Shown here: positions 1-6,934 of the stretch, piece after piece
Layout of the letters: each line of letters opens with the position of its first letter
How positions within the stretch are numbered: position 1 is the stretch's first letter
DNA from: Leifsonia xyli
GTDB lineage: Bacteria; Actinomycetota; Actinomycetes; Actinomycetales; Microbacteriaceae
DNA: 64,000 nt
Direction: 5' to 3'
Assembly (NCBI GenBank): GCA_003243275.1
Contig: QFQR01000002.1
Coordinates: 124,001 to 188,000, forward strand
Position numbers and translations under genes: made by a program
Notes under the pieces: generated by a model
Database searches by the model: none
What the model was told of the DNA's origin: nothing
Seen by the model: the letters and a program-made list of their open reading frames with translations, nothing else

Positions 1-432
1 CGCGAGCAGCATCCCGATGCCCAGCAGCTGCATCGCCGCCGGGTTCTCGAGCACCGCGAGCACCGCGCCCACCATGAACAGCAGCGAGGGCACGACGCCG
101 AGGCCACCGCGCACCACGCCGCTCATCATCGAGTACGGACCGCGACCGCGCGCCATCCGGAAGGCGGCGATGAGACTGAACGCGAGCGCGGCGAGTCCCG
201 CCACGAGGGTCTCGAGGCCGAAGGCGAGTGCCGTCTGCCCGGGGATGAGCCCCGCGAGCGAGATGAGGGTCGCGGCCACCAGCAGGGCGATGGATGCCGC
301 CGAGCGCGCCGTCATCCCGGGCATCTTGATGATCTCCTCGACGCTCACCGAGAGCGCCACGATGATGAGGCCGGCGAGCGCCGCCGCGGCGCCGGCGGCC
401 GCCACGAAGAAGTCGGATGCGCCTTCGATCAT
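1..432 (-). CDS. integral membrane protein, 3' end cut by window edge
   Basis: The reverse strand is open from an ATG at 432 to the window edge (144 codons, no stop), beginning MIEGASDFFVAAAGAAAALA. It reads as about four hydrophobic helices separated by short charged loops, for example an IIKMPGMTARSAAS loop after the first helix and a RMARGRGPYSMM loop after the third. No catalytic motif is visible, and I do not recognise the family. It lies downstream of, and in the same direction as, the methyltransferase gene, separated by a hairpin region. The function is unknown; a small multi-pass inner membrane protein is as far as the sequence goes. Confidence 0.7.
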   Translation of the reverse strand, partial: MIEGASDFFVAAAGAAAALAGLIIVALSVSVEEIIKMPGMTARSAASIALLVAATLISLAGLIPGQTALAFGLETLVAGLAALAFSLIAAFRMARGRGPYSMMSGVVRGGLGVVPSLLFMVGAVLAVLENPAAMQLLGIGMLLA

Positions 433-502
433 GTCGTCCGCGTCCCGAGGCTCATGTGGAGCATTGTGCCCCGCCGAGGGGCGTCGCGGAAGTGTGCTGC
501 CG

Positions 503-564
503 CGCCGAGAGGGCGCGATCCGTTGTTCCGCGCGGAGTTTGGGACGGTTTGCGCCCTCTCGGCG
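503..564. repeat. 62-bp inverted repeat (CGCCGAGAGGGCGC arms)
   Basis: The arms at 503-516 and 551-564 are exact reverse complements (14 bp) around a 34-bp centre. It starts 19 bp beyond the methyltransferase stop codon, so it may act as a terminator for that gene. Its build resembles the other long palindromes in this window, but the arm sequence is different. Confidence 0.6.
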
Positions 565-582
565 GGTGCGGGGGGATGCGGG

Positions 583-1779
583 TCAGGCGCGGCGGGACGC
601 GGTCACCGTGAACTTCGGGGTGCGGGCGAGCTGCCGAGTGGGCCCCACGAGCCGCTCGAGCACCGGGCGATAGCCGAGGTGCGAGTTCCAGACCACCCGC
701 AGCTCGCCGCCCGGGCGCAGCACGCGGGCGGCATCCGCGAAGAGGCGGTGGGCGATCTCGGTCGTGACGGCGGCACCCGCATGGAACGGCGGATTCAGCA
801 CCACGAGGTCGGCGGATGCGTCGGGCTCGGTGCTCAGGCCGTCGTCGTGGCGGGTCTCGAAGCGCACGCCGTTGGCCTCCGCGGTGAGTCGCGCCGACTC
901 CACCGCGATGACGGAGACGTCGCTCGCGAGGATGCGCGCGCGGGGGTTCCGGAGTGCGAGTGCGACCGCGACGATGCCGGTGCCGCACGCGAGGTCGATC
1001 GCCCGTTCGTAGTGCGGCAGCGCGTCGGGCGCCGCGGAGTCGAAGGTCGCGAGCAGTGCGCGCGTGCCGATGTCGAGGCTCGCGCCCGCGAACACCCCGG
1101 GCACGGCGACGACCGTGATCGCCGCATCCGGGGTGCTCGTAGCTGGAGCTAGGGCCCCGCCGCCGGGGATGCTTCTCCCGCGCCGAGCCCGTAGCTCCAG
1201 CTGCGACACCATCGGCAGGGCGGGTGCGAGGCCGGCGCGCGGTCCGCGCGCGACGATGATGCGCGACTTCGCGCGGGCGTGGGCCACGTCGACGCGCGTG
1301 AAGGATGCGGCGAGCACCGCGTTCTGCGTGGGCGTCATGTGCTTCACGCGGCCGCCCGCCAGCACGATGACCTCCGGGCCCGCGGCTCGCGCCACGGCGC
1401 GCCCGATCGCATCCAGGCGGCCCTGCGAGCGCGGCATCCGCACGAGCACGAGCGAGGTGCCGGGCGTCACCACGGAGGGGAGCGGATGCTGCGCCGGCTC
1501 CGCGACGCCGGCGCGTGCCGCGTTCCCGGCGAGTGCGCGCTGCCCGACGACCGAGTCCTGGTGCACCCGCACCTCCCGCGCCCCGAGCAGATGAGCGCCG
1601 AGCGCGAGCGCGCCATGGGTGTCGTCGACGACCGCGACCTCGCCGCCCACGGCATCCGGGAACTCCTCAGCGGCGTAGTCGAGCAGGTACCGATCGGCGG
1701 CGTCCCAGGCCCGCAGCCCCGCGCCCTCGGCATCGGGCGCGCGCGACAGCGCATCCAGCATCGCCTCGAGCCCGCGCAC
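583..1779 (-). CDS. class I SAM-dependent methyltransferase, RsmC/RlmG-like (rRNA guanine-N2)
   Basis: This 398-aa protein has the two-part layout of RsmC/RlmG enzymes. There is a degenerate N-terminal methyltransferase-like half (about 1-190) and a catalytic C-terminal half with the SAM-binding DLACGTGIVAVALA loop near residue 266 and the NPPFHAG motif near residue 332. The latter is the NPPF signature of enzymes that methylate an exocyclic amino group of guanine. The C-terminal PKFTVTASRR ending is also typical. The likely role is methylation of a guanine in 16S or 23S rRNA; which position cannot be told from sequence. The GTG start at 1779 lies six bases after TAGCGT (1791-1786) with no ribosome binding site, suggesting a leaderless mRNA. 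A palindrome interrupts the linker between the two halves (about residues 192-214). Confidence 0.85.
   Translation of the reverse strand: MRGLEAMLDALSRAPDAEGAGLRAWDAADRYLLDYAAEEFPDAVGGEVAVVDDTHGALALGAHLLGAREVRVHQDSVVGQRALAGNAARAGVAEPAQHPLPSVVTPGTSLVLVRMPRSQGRLDAIGRAVARAAGPEVIVLAGGRVKHMTPTQNAVLAASFTRVDVAHARAKSRIIVARGPRAGLAPALPMVSQLELRARRGRSIPGGGALAPATSTPDAAITVVAVPGVFAGASLDIGTRALLATFDSAAPDALPHYERAIDLACGTGIVAVALALRNPRARILASDVSVIAVESARLTAEANGVRFETRHDDGLSTEPDASADLVVLNPPFHAGAAVTTEIAHRLFADAARVLRPGGELRVVWNSHLGYRPVLERLVGPTRQLARTPKFTVTASRRA
1138..1205. repeat. palindrome inside the methyltransferase coding region
   Basis: The arms at 1138-1155 and 1187-1205 share GTAGCTGGAGCTA in inverted orientation with two mismatches and enclose a 31-bp centre. 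It is translated as the linker around QLELRARRGRSIPGGGALAP, between the two halves of the methyltransferase, where an insertion would be tolerated. Confidence 0.6.
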
Positions 1780-1860
1780 CCCTCGACGCTAGGGCATGCC
1801 TGGCACGTCCGCGGCCCTCGTGGTGTTGCGGGGTGTGGAAGTGCCGGTCACGCCCGAGCC

Positions 1861-1940
1861 GCGTGACAGAAGCAGGACGAATCGCGCCTTTCGCCGCCGC
1901 GGTGGGCCAACCGCGCCGATCCGTCCTGCTTCTGTCGCGT
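1861..1940. repeat. 80-bp inverted repeat (GACAGAAGCAGGACG arms)
   Basis: The left arm GTGACAGAAGCAGGACG near 1863 pairs with the right arm CGTCCTGCTTCTGTCGCG ending near 1939, with few mismatches. The centre is about 30 bp and GC-rich. It lies in the gap between two genes that both read leftwards. Confidence 0.65.
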
Positions 1941-1951
1941 CCGCCCCGCTC

Positions 1952-1980
1952 CTCGTGCGCGCGAAGTTCGCGCGCACGAG
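1952..1980. promoter_or_regulatory. perfect 29-bp palindrome, possible operator
   Basis: CTCGTGCGCGCGAA at 1952-1965 is exactly mirrored by TTCGCGCGCACGAG at 1967-1980 around a single G. A perfect dyad this long with no loop is more like a protein-binding site than an RNA hairpin. The partner protein is unknown. Confidence 0.4.
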
Positions 1981-2272
1981 GGTGCCGAGGGTGTCGCCCG
2001 TGCGGTCGGCGGTTGCCGCGGCACCTGGCCGGGGGCCGGGCCTCGGCCTGCCGCAGGAGCAGCCCCACCGGCGGTCGCGCCAGCCGCGGCACTCGAGGTG
2101 ATGCCTGTCGATCTCGCGACGGTCGCGGGGAGCCGCATGTTCTCGAGGTGTTATGAGGGGGCCGCGGATGGCGGACTCGCCAAAGGCGACCACCTCGGGT
2201 CGGCGGCAGCTACGCCGCCGACCCCCCCTGACGCCCGCGGCCCGCACGGATGATGCGAACCGCCCCCGCCGC

Positions 2273-3127
2273 CTACGCTCCCGCGCGCAGCGTCTCGGCG
2301 ATCGGCGTCGTCGGGCGGCCGATGAGCCGCGCGAGGTCGCCGGTCACCTCCGCGAGCAGGCCGTCGCGGATGTTGCCGTCGAGTCCCACGATGAAGCCGA
2401 CGGTGCCCGCGTCGAGCCCCACGGCTGCGAGCGCCGCCGCCTGCTCCTCGGGGGTCTGCGACACCCACGCGATCTCGCGTCCCAGCACCTCGCCGATGGT
2501 CGCCGCGAGCTCGGCGTGCGTCCAGGCCACGTCGCCGCCCAACTCGTACACGGCGCCGAGGTGGCCCTCGGTCGTCAGCACGACCGCGGCCGCTTCCGCG
2601 AAGTCGGCTCGCGACGCGCTCGCGACGCGACCGTCGCCCGTGCTCGACGCGACGACGCCGGTGGCCGCAGCCTGGCCGAGCGTGCCGAGGTAGTTCTCCG
2701 TGTACCAGTTGTTGCGCAGGATCGTCGCCGGGATCCCGGATGCGGCGATCGCCTCCTCGGTCGCCTTGTGCTCCGGGGCGAGCAGCAGCGCCGAGGTGTC
2801 GGCGTGCGGCGCGCTCGTGTAGACGAGCTGGCCCACCCCCGCGGCTGCGGCCGCGTCGATCACGGCACGGTGCTGGGCGGCGCGCTGGCCGACCTCCGAG
2901 CTCGACACCAGCAGCACCTTGTCGGCGCCGGCCACGGCATCCGCGACCGAGGCGGCATCCGTGTAGTCGAGGCGCACGGTCTCGACGCCGCGTGAGGCGA
3001 GGTCGGCGATCTTCGCCGTGTCGCGTGCGCCGGCGCGGATGTCGGATGCGGCGACGCCGCGCGCGAGCAGCGCCTCGACGGCGAGGCGACCGAGGTGGCC
3101 GGAGGTTCCGGTGACGAGGATGGTCAT
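2273..3127 (-). CDS. QorB-like NAD(P)H:quinone reductase / NmrA-type SDR
   Basis: This 284-aa atypical short-chain dehydrogenase begins MTILVTGTSGHLGRLAVEAL, carrying the TGxxGxxG dinucleotide-binding loop at residues 6-13. It continues with LVYTSAPHADTS (about 97-108) and ILRNNWYTENY (about 132-142), both typical of the QorB/YtfG group, which reduces quinones with NADPH in the cytoplasm. The ATG at 3127 was chosen because GAAAGGAC lies nine bases upstream and the TGTSG fold starts at once; a longer frame upstream encodes no recognisable sequence. It is divergent from an HxlR-type regulator, the same arrangement as ytfG/ytfH and the qor2/qorR pair of corynebacteria. Induction by quinone or oxidant stress through that regulator is inferred. 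Confidence 0.88.
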   Translation of the reverse strand: MTILVTGTSGHLGRLAVEALLARGVAASDIRAGARDTAKIADLASRGVETVRLDYTDAASVADAVAGADKVLLVSSSEVGQRAAQHRAVIDAAAAAGVGQLVYTSAPHADTSALLLAPEHKATEEAIAASGIPATILRNNWYTENYLGTLGQAAATGVVASSTGDGRVASASRADFAEAAAVVLTTEGHLGAVYELGGDVAWTHAELAATIGEVLGREIAWVSQTPEEQAAALAAVGLDAGTVGFIVGLDGNIRDGLLAEVTGDLARLIGRPTTPIAETLRAGA

Positions 3128-3234
3128 GGGGTGTCCTTTCGTTCTTTCTTCGGGAGGACGACACGCCGTACGCGGGTTCCGTGAGGCGCTCGGTCGGCGC
3201 GCCGTCCTCCCGAACAGAACAGCGGATGCGGCTG

Positions 3235-3276
3235 AGTACTTCCCGGGAGAGAGTACCCACTTTCGGGTAAGGTACT
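3235..3276. promoter_or_regulatory. divergent promoter/operator region with GTAC boxes
   Basis: Three GTAC-centred boxes (AGTACT 3235-3240, AGTACC 3252-3257, GGTACT 3271-3276) are spaced 17 and 19 bp apart. The last two form an inverted pair that overlaps TAAGGT (3268-3273), six bases before the regulator's ATG. This is the expected place for autoregulation by the HxlR protein. Confidence 0.5.
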
Positions 3277-3279
3277 GGC

Positions 3280-3723
3280 ATGGTGGTAAGTATCCGAGAG
3301 CTGCGCGCACTGCCCGGCTTCGACGACACCCTCCTCGCGGACGGGTGCCCCACGCGCATCGTGCTCGACCACGTCACGAGCAAGTGGGGCGTGCTCGTGC
3401 TGCTCGCCCTCAGCGACGGCACCCACCGCTGGGGCGAACTGCGCCGAGCGGTCGACGGCATCAGCGAGAAGATGCTCGCTCAGACTTTGCGCATCCTCGA
3501 GTCCGACGGGCTCGTGCTGCGCGACGCGCGCCCCACGATCCCGCCGCACGTCGAATACTCGCTCACGACATCCGGCCGCGAGCTCGTCGAGCGGATGCTG
3601 CCGCTCGTCGAGTGGATCGCGCGCAACGCCGACCGGATGCTGCTCGGCGCGCCCGCGCCGGTGCCGGTGTCCGTGCCCGTGTCCGCATCGGCGTCCGTCG
3701 CCGAGTCGGCGGCCGCCTCCTGA
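3280..3723 (+). CDS. HxlR/DUF24-family redox-type regulator (QorR-like)
   Basis: This 147-aa protein is a winged helix. It has the HxlR core TSKWGVLVLLALSDGTHRWGELRRAV (about residues 33-58), SEKMLAQTLRILESDGLVLR (about 62-81) and a C-terminal helix PLVEWI for dimerisation. Cys23, followed by Pro, sits where QorR, YodB and related sensors carry the thiol that reacts with quinones or oxidants. Residues after about 125 form a Val/Ser/Ala tail encoded by near-repeats. It is divergent from the QorB-like reductase, so it is likely its repressor. TAAGGT six bases before ATG suggests a leaderless message that is also autoregulated. Confidence 0.85.
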   Translation: MVVSIRELRALPGFDDTLLADGCPTRIVLDHVTSKWGVLVLLALSDGTHRWGELRRAVDGISEKMLAQTLRILESDGLVLRDARPTIPPHVEYSLTTSGRELVERMLPLVEWIARNADRMLLGAPAPVPVSVPVSASASVAESAAAS

Positions 3724-3725
3724 CC

Positions 3726-3791
3726 GAGTCCGAGTCCGAGTCCCAGTCCCAGTCCCAGTCCCAGTCCCAGTCCGCGTCCGCGTCCGTGTCC
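3726..3791. repeat. hexanucleotide tandem repeat, 11 units
   Basis: Three GAGTCC, five CAGTCC, two GCGTCC and one GTGTCC follow one another immediately after the HxlR stop codon. The last codons of that gene (GTGTCC, GCATCG, GCGTCC) look like older copies of the same array. Confidence 0.85.
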
Positions 3792-3940
3792 TGTCCGCAG
3801 CCCGCATCCCGCATCCGCGTCCTGACCGCTGACCGCTGCCCGCCGACCGCAGCCCGCCGCTGACCGCGCCCCCGTCCCGCCCGCACCGCAGCGCGACACA
3901 TTCCTCCATCGGGACGCAGCAATCACCGCCGCGTGACGCC

Positions 3941-3956
3941 AAACGCTACAGCGTTT
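3941..3956. promoter_or_regulatory. AAACGCT-AC-AGCGTTT dyad, possible operator
   Basis: A perfect 7-bp inverted repeat with a 2-bp spacer stands out as AT-rich in GC-rich surroundings. It lies about 80 bp before the -10 hexamer of the alarmone synthetase. Regulator unknown. Confidence 0.35.
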
Positions 3957-4046
3957 GTCCACACACCCGCAGAGCAGCTCCGGACTCCGAGCCGGCGCAC
4001 AGGCCGCGCACAGCGCGAGCCGACCGGGCCGCGTAGCGTCGGATCC

Positions 4047-4823
4047 GTGACCGACACCGTCGCCGACCCGACCGCCGCATCCGCCAGCCTGTCCGCATCC
4101 CCCGAGCGCACCTCGAGCGCCGACCTCGAGGTGTACCGCGGGCTCTTCCAGTCGATGACCGGCTACGACGCGAACGCCGCCGCCCCCGACGGCGAGGTGC
4201 CGCTGCAGGTCATCAAGAACCTGCAGAAGAGGGTGGCCCAGTTCCACCTCTCCTACAAGTTCGCGATCGACGAGCTCACCACCAAGATCGAGATCCTGCA
4301 GGAGGAGTTCGAGCACACCCACGACTACAGCCCCATCGAGCACGTGCGCACGCGGCTCAAATCGATGGACTCGATCATCGAGAAGGTGCAGCGCACCGGA
4401 ACGCCGCCGGATGTCGACAGCGTGCGCGCCCGCATCCGCGACATCGCCGGGGTGCGGATCACCTGCGCCTTCGTCGCCGACGCCTATTGGGTCGCCGACA
4501 TGCTCATGGCGCAGTCCGACCTCGAGGTGCTCGAGATCAAGGACTACATCTCGCACCCGAAGCCGAACGGATACCAGAGCCTGCATCTCATCGTGACGGT
4601 GCCGGTGTTCCTCTCCGATCGCACCGAGATCGTGCCGGTCGAGATCCAGCTGCGCACCATCGCGATGGACTTCTGGGCGAGCCTGGAGCACAAGATCTAC
4701 TACAAGTACGACCGCGAGGTGCCGGCGGCGCTCGTCGCGGAGCTCACCGAGGCGGCGGATGCGGCGCACGCCCTGGATGCGAAGATGGCGCGCCTGCGCG
4801 AGCAGATCCGCGCGCTCGACTGA
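4047..4823 (+). CDS. small alarmone synthetase, RelQ/YjbM-type GTP pyrophosphokinase
   Basis: This 258-aa protein consists of a RelA/SpoT synthetase domain alone. It has RLKSMDSIIEKV (about residue 100), DIAGVRITCAF (about 133), YISHPKPNGYQSLHLIV (about 168), the VEIQLRTIAMDFWASLEHKIYYK signature (about 200-222, quoted in part) and a C-terminal helical tail. There is no HD hydrolase, TGS or ACT domain, so it makes (p)ppGpp from ATP and GDP/GTP but should not degrade it. GTG at 4047 is preferred to an in-frame ATG 114 bases upstream, because TAGCGT lies seven bases before it and the upstream residues are low-complexity. It is cytosolic and probably controlled by transcription level. Confidence 0.9.
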   Translation: MTDTVADPTAASASLSASPERTSSADLEVYRGLFQSMTGYDANAAAPDGEVPLQVIKNLQKRVAQFHLSYKFAIDELTTKIEILQEEFEHTHDYSPIEHVRTRLKSMDSIIEKVQRTGTPPDVDSVRARIRDIAGVRITCAFVADAYWVADMLMAQSDLEVLEIKDYISHPKPNGYQSLHLIVTVPVFLSDRTEIVPVEIQLRTIAMDFWASLEHKIYYKYDREVPAALVAELTEAADAAHALDAKMARLREQIRALD

Positions 4824-4828
4824 GCTCA

Positions 4829-4888
4829 TGTTGCGGTTTCGGCGCTATGTGCGCCGCGCGCGCGGCACATAGCGCCGAAACCGCAACA
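4829..4888. repeat. 60-bp palindromic element, copy 1
   Basis: Perfect 23-bp arms (4829-4851, 4866-4888; core GCGGTTTCGGCGCTATGTG) flank a GC-only 14-bp centre. It begins five bases after the alarmone synthetase stop and ends 44 bases before the next start. Confidence 0.92.
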
Positions 4889-4932
4889 CACCCACGGGGT
4901 CGCCGCCCGCGCGCACCTGCCACGATGGGGGC

Positions 4933-5808
4933 ATGAGCACGAGCGTCGGCGTCATCTTCACCCCATCCCGTCCTCCCGAGGCGCTGCGCGACTACGTCGT
5001 CGAGGCCGAGCGACTCGGACTGGATGAGGTGCTCGTCTTCGAGGACTGCTTCCGCGAGTCGGGCATCGCCGCAGCCGTCGCCGCGCTCGCCGCGACCGAG
5101 CGCATCCGCGTCGGGATCGGGGTGCTGCCGATGCCGCTGCGCAACGTCGCCCTGCTCGCGATGGAGGCCGCCACGATCGAGCGCATGTTCCCGGGTCGGC
5201 TGCGCCTCGGCGTCGGCCACGGCGTGCAGGACTGGATGGGCCAGGTCGGTGCGCGCCCCGCCTCGGTGCTCACCCTCATGCGTGAGTACGTGGCGGCGCT
5301 GCGGGCGCTGCTCGCGGGCGAGAAGGTCGACGCGGCCGGCCGCTATGTGACCCTCGACGGGGTGCAGCTCGACTGGCCTCCGGCATCCGCTCTGCCGGTG
5401 TGGGCGGCGGGCGAGGGCCCGAAGACGCTCGCTCTCACGGGCGAGGTGGCCGACGGCACGATCCTCACCACGGGCACCCCGCCGGAGGCCGTGGCCGCCG
5501 CCGCGGCGCTCATCGCCGAGGGGCGGGAGCTCGCGGGGCGCGGGGGCATCCAGCCGCTCGCCGCCTTCGTGATGACCGCCTTCGGGGCGGGAGCGGATGC
5601 GCGCCTCGCCGCCGAACTCGCGGCCTGGGGCTACCAGGGTGAGCGCGCGGCGGGCGTGGCCGGGTCGTTCGCCGAGGTGGCCGAGCAGCTGCGCGGCTGG
5701 GTCGATGCGGGTGCCTCATCCCTGCTGCTGCAGCCGCTCGACGACGAGACCGACCTGCCCGGCTTCCTCGCGCACTGCGCCGAGGTGCGTGCGGCGCTTC
5801 TGCCCTGA
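4933..5808 (+). CDS. LLM-class flavin-dependent (F420/FMN) oxidoreductase
   Basis: This 291-aa luciferase-like monooxygenase fold has an opening VGVIFTPSRPPEAL strand, ERIRVGIGVLPMPLRNVALLA (about 55-75, quoted in part) with the non-prolyl cis segment, FPGRLRLGVGHGVQDWMGQVG (about 87-107), and PVWAAGEGPKTLALTGEVADG (about 154-174) contributing cofactor contacts. Actinobacterial members commonly use F420 or FMN. The substrate cannot be read from sequence. CACGAT six bases before the ATG and the lack of a ribosome site suggest a leaderless message. A 60-bp palindrome flanks the gene on each side. Confidence 0.88.
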   Translation: MSTSVGVIFTPSRPPEALRDYVVEAERLGLDEVLVFEDCFRESGIAAAVAALAATERIRVGIGVLPMPLRNVALLAMEAATIERMFPGRLRLGVGHGVQDWMGQVGARPASVLTLMREYVAALRALLAGEKVDAAGRYVTLDGVQLDWPPASALPVWAAGEGPKTLALTGEVADGTILTTGTPPEAVAAAAALIAEGRELAGRGGIQPLAAFVMTAFGAGADARLAAELAAWGYQGERAAGVAGSFAEVAEQLRGWVDAGASSLLLQPLDDETDLPGFLAHCAEVRAALLP

Positions 5809-5809
5809 C

Positions 5810-5869
5810 TGTTGCGGTTTCGGCGCTATGTGCCGCGCGCGCGGCGCACATAGCGCCGAAACCGCAACA
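5810..5869. repeat. 60-bp palindromic element, copy 2
   Basis: Perfect 23-bp arms (5810-5832, 5847-5869) begin one base after the oxidoreductase stop and end ten bases before the stop of the convergent transporter. In this convergent position it could serve as a terminator for both genes. Confidence 0.92.
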
Positions 5870-5879
5870 TGAGGCAGCG

Positions 5880-6779
5880 CTACGTGAGCCCCTCCGCGGT
5901 CTGTTCGAGCTCGGATGCCGGGGCCGGTCGCTGCGTCGCGATCGCGGTGCCGGCTGCCGCGCACACGAGCGCGATGGCGAGCAGCTGCACCCATCCGAGC
6001 CGCTCGTCGAGCACCATCCACCCGAACACGGCCGCCACCACGGGCCCGAACGAGGTGATGATCGCGTACAGCCGCGGCGTGATCCGCCGCAGGATGAAGG
6101 TGTCGAGCGCATACGGCAGCGCCGACGACAGGATGCCGATGCCGATGAGCAGCGCCACGATCGGCCAGGAGAATCGGGCCCCGGGCAGGGTGATCGCCGC
6201 GAACGGCAGGATGAGGCTGAGGCTCACGATGCTCGCCACCGTGAGCCCTTCGAGTCCCGGCAGCCCGAGCGCGACGCGCCGGGTGAGCAGGATGTAGGCC
6301 GCCCACGCGGCGGCCGCGACGAGCGCGAGCACGATGCCCCACGCATCCACCTGCCCCTCGAGTCCGGTGAGCAGCACGACGCCCGCGCCCGCCACGACGA
6401 CGCACGCCACGTCGAGCAGGCGCCGCGAGGTGGCGAGCGCGAGCAGCAGCGGCCCGAGGAACTCGACCGTCGCGGCGATGCCGAGCCCCAGCAGGTGCAC
6501 CGATTCGTAGAACGCGAGGTTCATCACGGCGAGGGTGACGCCGAGGGCGACCGCCGGCCACAGGCGCCGCCAGGTGAGCAGCGACCTCCGCGGCCGGTAG
6601 AAGGGCAGCAGCACGGCGAGCATCACGAGCTGGCGCACGGCCACCACGATCGGCGAACCGACCGAGGGGATGGCGACCCCCGCGAGCGCGGACCCGAGGT
6701 TGATCGACACCTCGGTGCCCACCTGGGTGGCCGCGCCGACGACGGTGCGGCGACGCGTCGCATCCGGGGGCTGGCTCAC
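5880..6779 (-). CDS. EamA/DMT-family permease
   Basis: This 299-aa protein has ten predicted membrane helices arranged as two EamA repeats. The first spans about residues 10-140, with NLAFYESVHLLGLGIAATVEF at its end, and the second about 145-285, with ALPYALDTFILRRITPRLYAI and the final GWMVLDERLGWVQLLAIALV. This is the RhaT/EamA drug-metabolite exporter layout, probably export of a small metabolite across the inner membrane, substrate unknown. The GTG at 6779 was chosen because CACAAT precedes it by six bases and gives the usual family length. A longer frame to 6923 merely translates the 60-bp palindrome and is unlikely. Confidence 0.85.
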   Translation of the reverse strand: MSQPPDATRRRTVVGAATQVGTEVSINLGSALAGVAIPSVGSPIVVAVRQLVMLAVLLPFYRPRRSLLTWRRLWPAVALGVTLAVMNLAFYESVHLLGLGIAATVEFLGPLLLALATSRRLLDVACVVVAGAGVVLLTGLEGQVDAWGIVLALVAAAAWAAYILLTRRVALGLPGLEGLTVASIVSLSLILPFAAITLPGARFSWPIVALLIGIGILSSALPYALDTFILRRITPRLYAIITSFGPVVAAVFGWMVLDERLGWVQLLAIALVCAAAGTAIATQRPAPASELEQTAEGLT

Positions 6780-6840
6780 CTCCCCATTGTGGGGCGTCGG
6801 GCGGCCCGCCCCGTCGACTTTCGCCGCCGGCCTCGCTGGA

Positions 6841-6900
6841 TGTTGCGGTTTCGGCGTTATGTGGCCCGCGTGCGGCCCACATAACGCCGAAACCGCAACA
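6841..6900. repeat. 60-bp palindromic element, copy 3 (compensated variant)
   Basis: The arms at 6841-6863 and 6878-6900 are perfect complements, but both differ from the consensus at the matching position (GCGTTATG against CATAACGC). It lies between two divergent genes, so a pure terminator role is unlikely here. Confidence 0.92.
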
Positions 6901-6934
6901 TCGTCGAGCACGAGGGCCCGCATATGCTCGAGGC

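Larger units (their letters stand above)
1780..2272. other. gene-free stretch with two palindromes
   Basis: No convincing coding region is present. The open frames here are Arg-rich products of high GC on every frame. The stretch holds the leaderless-type promoter of the methyltransferase (TAGCGT at 1791-1786), an 80-bp inverted repeat at 1861-1940, and a perfect 29-bp palindrome at 1952-1980. From 1981 to 2272 I see nothing recognisable. Confidence 0.5.
3724..4046. other. gene-free stretch between HxlR and alarmone synthetase
   Basis: It holds the hexamer array (3726-3791), a Pro/Arg-coding GC-rich filler, the palindrome at 3941-3956 and, at its right end, TAGCGT (4034-4039), the probable -10 element of the next gene. 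No gene is visible. Confidence 0.5.

Noticed and set aside
1789..2247. A 152-codon minus-strand frame in the gap before the QorB-like gene
   Set aside because: Arg/Pro-rich with no domain; it simply translates the inverted repeat and GC-rich filler.
3480..4829. A 449-codon open frame on the minus strand opposite the HxlR tail and alarmone synthetase
   Set aside because: It runs across the hexamer repeat (giving GLGLGL) and opposite a clear RelA/SpoT domain; no motif of its own.
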